This document shows positions 61,147-64,000 of a stretch of 64,000 nt of DNA, in pieces. The notes beneath the pieces were generated by a model. That model was not told the DNA's origin. It did no database searches and saw only the letters and a list, made by a program, of their open reading frames with translations. The stretch's first letter is position 1. Each line of letters opens with the position of its first letter. The stretch comes from Diphasiastrum complanatum (Eukaryota; Streptophyta; Lycopodiopsida; Lycopodiales; Lycopodiaceae), in the NCBI GenBank assembly GCA_029204225.1, contig CM055102.1, forward strand, positions 644,839 to 708,838, given 5' to 3'. Made by a program: the position numbers and the translations under genes.

Positions 61147-62612
61147 ATGGCTACTTCCCCTACATCTTCTGAGTTATGAACGTAGCCACGGCTGATCTAG
61201 ATTTAGTCTATGAAAGCATCACATAAGCAAGACTTAACCCTAGAAAGCAGGAGAGAGAAAGCTTAAAGAGACTAAAGAAGGAGATCATATCATAAGCCAA
61301 GTAACAAATGACACAGAATCCCTACTTATAGCCAAGAGGAAGCCCTAAAAGGAAGCTTCCAGTGGCTAGGGCCAAACTGAGAGGGAAAATAGTGCGCCCT
61401 CCAAGAAGGCCCCCACTCTCAGTAATATGACCAAATAACCAATATAGTGAATCATAGGGCCCAAGGCCAATAATATGGTCTAAATGTCAATAATAGGGCC
61501 CAAGGCCAACCATATAGTCTAAATGTCAAATAATGAATAAAAAAGGGCCCAAAGCCTGCCTATGCATAAAGTAAAGAAAATGTAAATGGACATGGCGAAT
61601 GTAATGAGCCGAGTCCATAACTTTCTGAGCCTCGCATACCGTCTTCCACTTACCTTGACGAAGTACGGCATGAATTCCGAGATCATCTTAGGGAAGCCAT
61701 GAGTGATGTACGCACTGATTTACGCCAGGAGTTACGAGAGACGTTATCTGCCCAGATTGCTACACTATCATTACAGTCCAATGTTTCTCCACTATCTCCA
61801 CCTGTTCCCCCACAACGTACATTCCACCACCCGAGACTCCTTCATCTTCTGGTCCTTTGCCACGAGACTTTAAGGATAAGGTTCAGCTTACTGTGTATTC
61901 TGGGTCATCCGATGGGAATGAGCTCGAGAATTGGTATTCTAAGCTTGAGACCTACTTCCTTATGTTTCCTAAGACTGACATTCAGCGGATACATTTGGCT
62001 GCTTTACATTTGGAGGGCCGTGCTGCTACTTGGTGGCGCATGTTTCGCCAGACGGCTTCACACCCTGGCCTTGCTAGTTGGACAGAGTTTATGACAGCAC
62101 TCTGCCTAGCGATGATTGATCCTCAGTGGCTTATTTGACAGCGCGACATCTTTTGCAGTTTATCTCACACTGGTGACTTGGCTGCTTATACGCCACGGTT
62201 TACCGAGCTTTCCTATCCATTCCCAGATATTTCTACATTGGAACTCATCTCTCGCTACGTTGCTGGTCTACGAGGCGCACTCAGGTATGATGTTTCTTCT
62301 TTTTTTCCACTCACTCTTTCTCACACCATCTCCCTTGCTACCGCACTGCAGCACAAGTACTCTCCCATCTCTTCCTCTGTTTCTCGTCCTTCGTGTCCTT
62401 TCACACGTCCTATTTTTTCCTCTCCATCCTCTGCTAGTCCCACATCTGTCAGTTCACCTTCGTCCACTCTTCCTTCTGCACCACGTCCTCCTTTTTCTCC
62501 TCGTCCTGTTTTTGTTCGTCGCTACTCACACCTTGAGATGTCTGAGGTCCGTGAAAAGCGCTTATGCTTCAACTGTAAGAGTCCTGATCATATCGCCTGT
62601 GATTGCCGATAG
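61147..62612 (+). pseudogene. G3 gag with zinc knuckle, interrupted by an LTR
   Basis: ATG at 61,147 (accATGG context) starts MATSPTSSE; the reversed LTR follows. After it the frame picks up in register and reaches MSDVRTDLRQELRETL. A shift near 61,840 leads to the gag core: LPRDFKDKV, ENWYSKLETYFLMFP, LHLEGRAATWWRMF. A TGA and a second shift lie near 62,138. The last part has RYVAGLRGALRYDVSSF, a serine/proline-rich linker and a CX2CX4HX4C nucleocapsid knuckle (CFNCKSPDHIACDC, 62,565-62,608). Confidence 0.85.
61174..61623 (-). mobile_element. Solo LTR inserted backward in G3 gag
   Basis: About 450 bases that, read on the minus strand, resemble the G3 LTR (gagtgggggcc, agggcgcactattttccctc) but belong to a different subfamily. 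The heptamer TTCTGAG flanks both sides (61,167-61,173 and 61,623-61,629). Taking out the insert with one repeat copy leaves gag in frame. The element ends are TTATG and CATAA-like, not the usual TG...CA. Confidence 0.8.
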
Positions 62613-62789
62613 CCTGCCACTGCTAATGCCGTCTATTTCCATGATGCTGACACACCTGATGATAGTCCTGATTCTGCCATATGCCTTCATATTCTTGATG
62701 ATGACCCACCTGTTGATCAGTTTGCCACACCCACTGAGCCTGTTCCTGATTTCCCTGATCTAGCTGTATGCCATGCTACTTGGGCCGGT

Positions 62790-63330
62790 AAGCCAGGTCC
62801 ACGCCATATCCGTCTTCGCGTACGTATCACTGGTCGTGAGTTTATTGCCCTTGTTGACACGGGTAGCACTCACTCGTTTCTCAGCAGTCATATTACTACA
62901 CGCATTTGTGCTATGCCATTCACTACGCCTCATCCCCTGCATGTTGAGGTTGCCAGCGCACACTCTTTTCCTAGCACGCAGATGTATCAGCAGCTTTCAT
63001 ATCGGATTGGAGACTTCCTTGGTCAGGCAGATTTTCATATTATTCCACTTACACGGTACGATCTTATCCTCGGTGCTGATTGGTTTGCATCCCTTGGTGC
63101 GGTTACAGTAGACCTCCAGCAGCAGACATTGACATTCTCTCATGATGGTACTCAGCATATATTTTCCGGTATTGATTCTCGGCAGGACTATCAGCTTATT
63201 TCCAGGAAGCAGTTCATACGGAGCCTCCCGAAGGCCCACTGTGCGGCTATTCTTTCTGTTCAGCCAATTCAGCCTATTGCGGATGCACCACCTTTGCCAC
63301 AGGTATTTTCTAAACTGTTGCGTGAATTTG
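62790..63330 (+). pseudogene. G3 aspartic protease
   Basis: Retropepsin with the active-site turn ALVDTGSTHSFLS (62,843-62,882), the flap region and ILGADWFASLGAVTVD near 63,067. The frame is open from 62,607 to the RT linker apart from one TAG, so the protease may have been the last part to decay. Confidence 0.85.
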
Positions 63331-64000
63331 AGCATGTTTTTAGAGAGCCGACTCAGTTACCACCTTTACGAGATGTCAACCACCATATAGACCTTGTTTC
63401 CTCTACATCACCTCCTTCTCGTCCTCCTTTTCGTATGTCTATTGTTGAGCACAAGGAAGTCCAGCGTCAGGTGAAGGCCTTATTGTTCCTAGCCACAGTC
63501 CTTTCGGTGCTCCTGTTTTACTTGTTGATAAGAAGGATGGTACTAAACGTCTATGTATTGATTATCGTGCTTTAAATAAACTTACTATCCGTAATCAGTA
63601 CCCTATCCCTCATATGGATGACCTGTTTGACTAGTTAGGCCAAGCCAAGATCTTTTCTAAACTTGACCTCCGTTCCGATTATCACCAGATTCGTATGCAT
63701 CCTCCTGATGAGCACAAGACAGCTTTCCGTACCCACTTTGGTCTGTATGAGTTTCGTGTCCTTCCTTTTGGTGTTACCAATGGCCCGCCCACTTTTCAGA
63801 ATGTCATGAATAACATTTTTCTTCCTCTGCTTGGAAAGTGTGTCATTGTTTATTTTGACGATTTCCTCATTTATAGCACCACTCTCTCTCTTCATGTTCA
63901 GCACGTTCGTTCTGTTTTTGTTTTGTTAGTTACTCATCATCTGTATGCTAAACGTTCTAAATGTTCTTTTGTTGTTGTACAAATCGAGTTTTTGGACTTC
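63331..64000 (+). pseudogene. G3 reverse transcriptase, partial
   Basis: The opening RT boxes are seen: FREPTQLPPLRDVNHHIDL, then a shift near 63,480 to [44 protein letters not shown] (near 63,632) precedes KIFSKLDLRSDYHQIRM, TAFRTHFGLYEFRVLPFGVT and the catalytic motif YFDDFLIYS (63,849-63,875). The window ends in the palm-to-thumb region. Confidence 0.9.

Larger units (their letters stand above)
59921..64000 (+). mobile_element. Gypsy element G3, chromovirus-like, cut by the window end
   Basis: 5' LTR, tRNA-iMet primer site, leader with tandem repeats, gag with a zinc knuckle, protease and most of RT, all on the plus strand. RNase H, integrase and the 3' LTR would lie beyond the window. 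A 450-base LTR of a related family is inserted backward in gag. The coding part has few stops, so this is among the younger elements here. Confidence 0.85.

Overview
The window looks like a transposon-dense stretch of a land-plant nuclear genome. It is AT-rich, genes have GT-AG introns, and there are long (GA)n/(CT)n microsatellites. Ty1/copia, Ty3/gypsy (both a Tat/Athila-like and a chromovirus-like type) and LINE remains are nested in one another. The plant-type tRNA-Asp and tRNA-iMet primer sites and the style of LINE fragment fit a repeat-rich genome such as a fern, lycophyte or bryophyte. That narrower placement is only a guess. No rRNA, tRNA or CRISPR was seen.

Layout. 0-1 kb: a gypsy integrase scrap and a possible LINE tail. 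3.2-6.6 kb: a possible resident gene on the minus strand, recognised from two exons that join in phase. 8.1-8.8 kb: a 0.3 kb repeat. 12.1-13.5 kb: copia and gypsy scraps. 13.6-26.97 kb: two related DNA transposons, one inside the other. 26.97-32.9 kb: a copia element whose 5' LTR is cut exactly where the transposon ends. 32.9-34.6 kb: a second copia fragment. 34.8-41.6 kb: a degenerate Tat/Athila-like gypsy element on the plus strand (G2). 41.7-50.76 kb: a more complete relative on the minus strand (G1) with LTRs, primer site, gag, RT, RNase H, integrase and an extra 3' ORF. 50.8-51.8 kb: tandem repeats. 53.1-54.3 kb: a LINE ORF2 remnant. 54-59.9 kb: mostly unassigned. 59.9-64 kb: a chromovirus-like gypsy element (G3) running off the window, with a reversed LTR inserted in its gag.

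The most unusual part is 13.6-26.97 kb. Element B (17,909-25,988) has inverted termini of about 80-95 bp sharing the end CATTAGGGCCC. It carries a multi-exon transposase-like gene, an unknown gene (B3), another unknown gene (B1), and a gene whose product starts MARTKQTAR, the histone H3 N-terminal tail (B2). It sits inside the transposase-like gene of a related element A. Removing B and one copy of a 5-bp duplication (TAGAT) restores the reading frame of the host gene. Element A carries a homologue of B3 and, divergently from it, a gene starting MARTKSTAR followed by a complete, divergent H3 histone fold and a long basic C-terminal extension. So two relatives of one transposon family each encode a protein with an H3-like tail, one with a histone fold and one without. 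Both copies are decayed by stop codons and frameshifts, many compatible with C-to-T change. I know of no described plant transposon family with this gene content, but I could not search databases.
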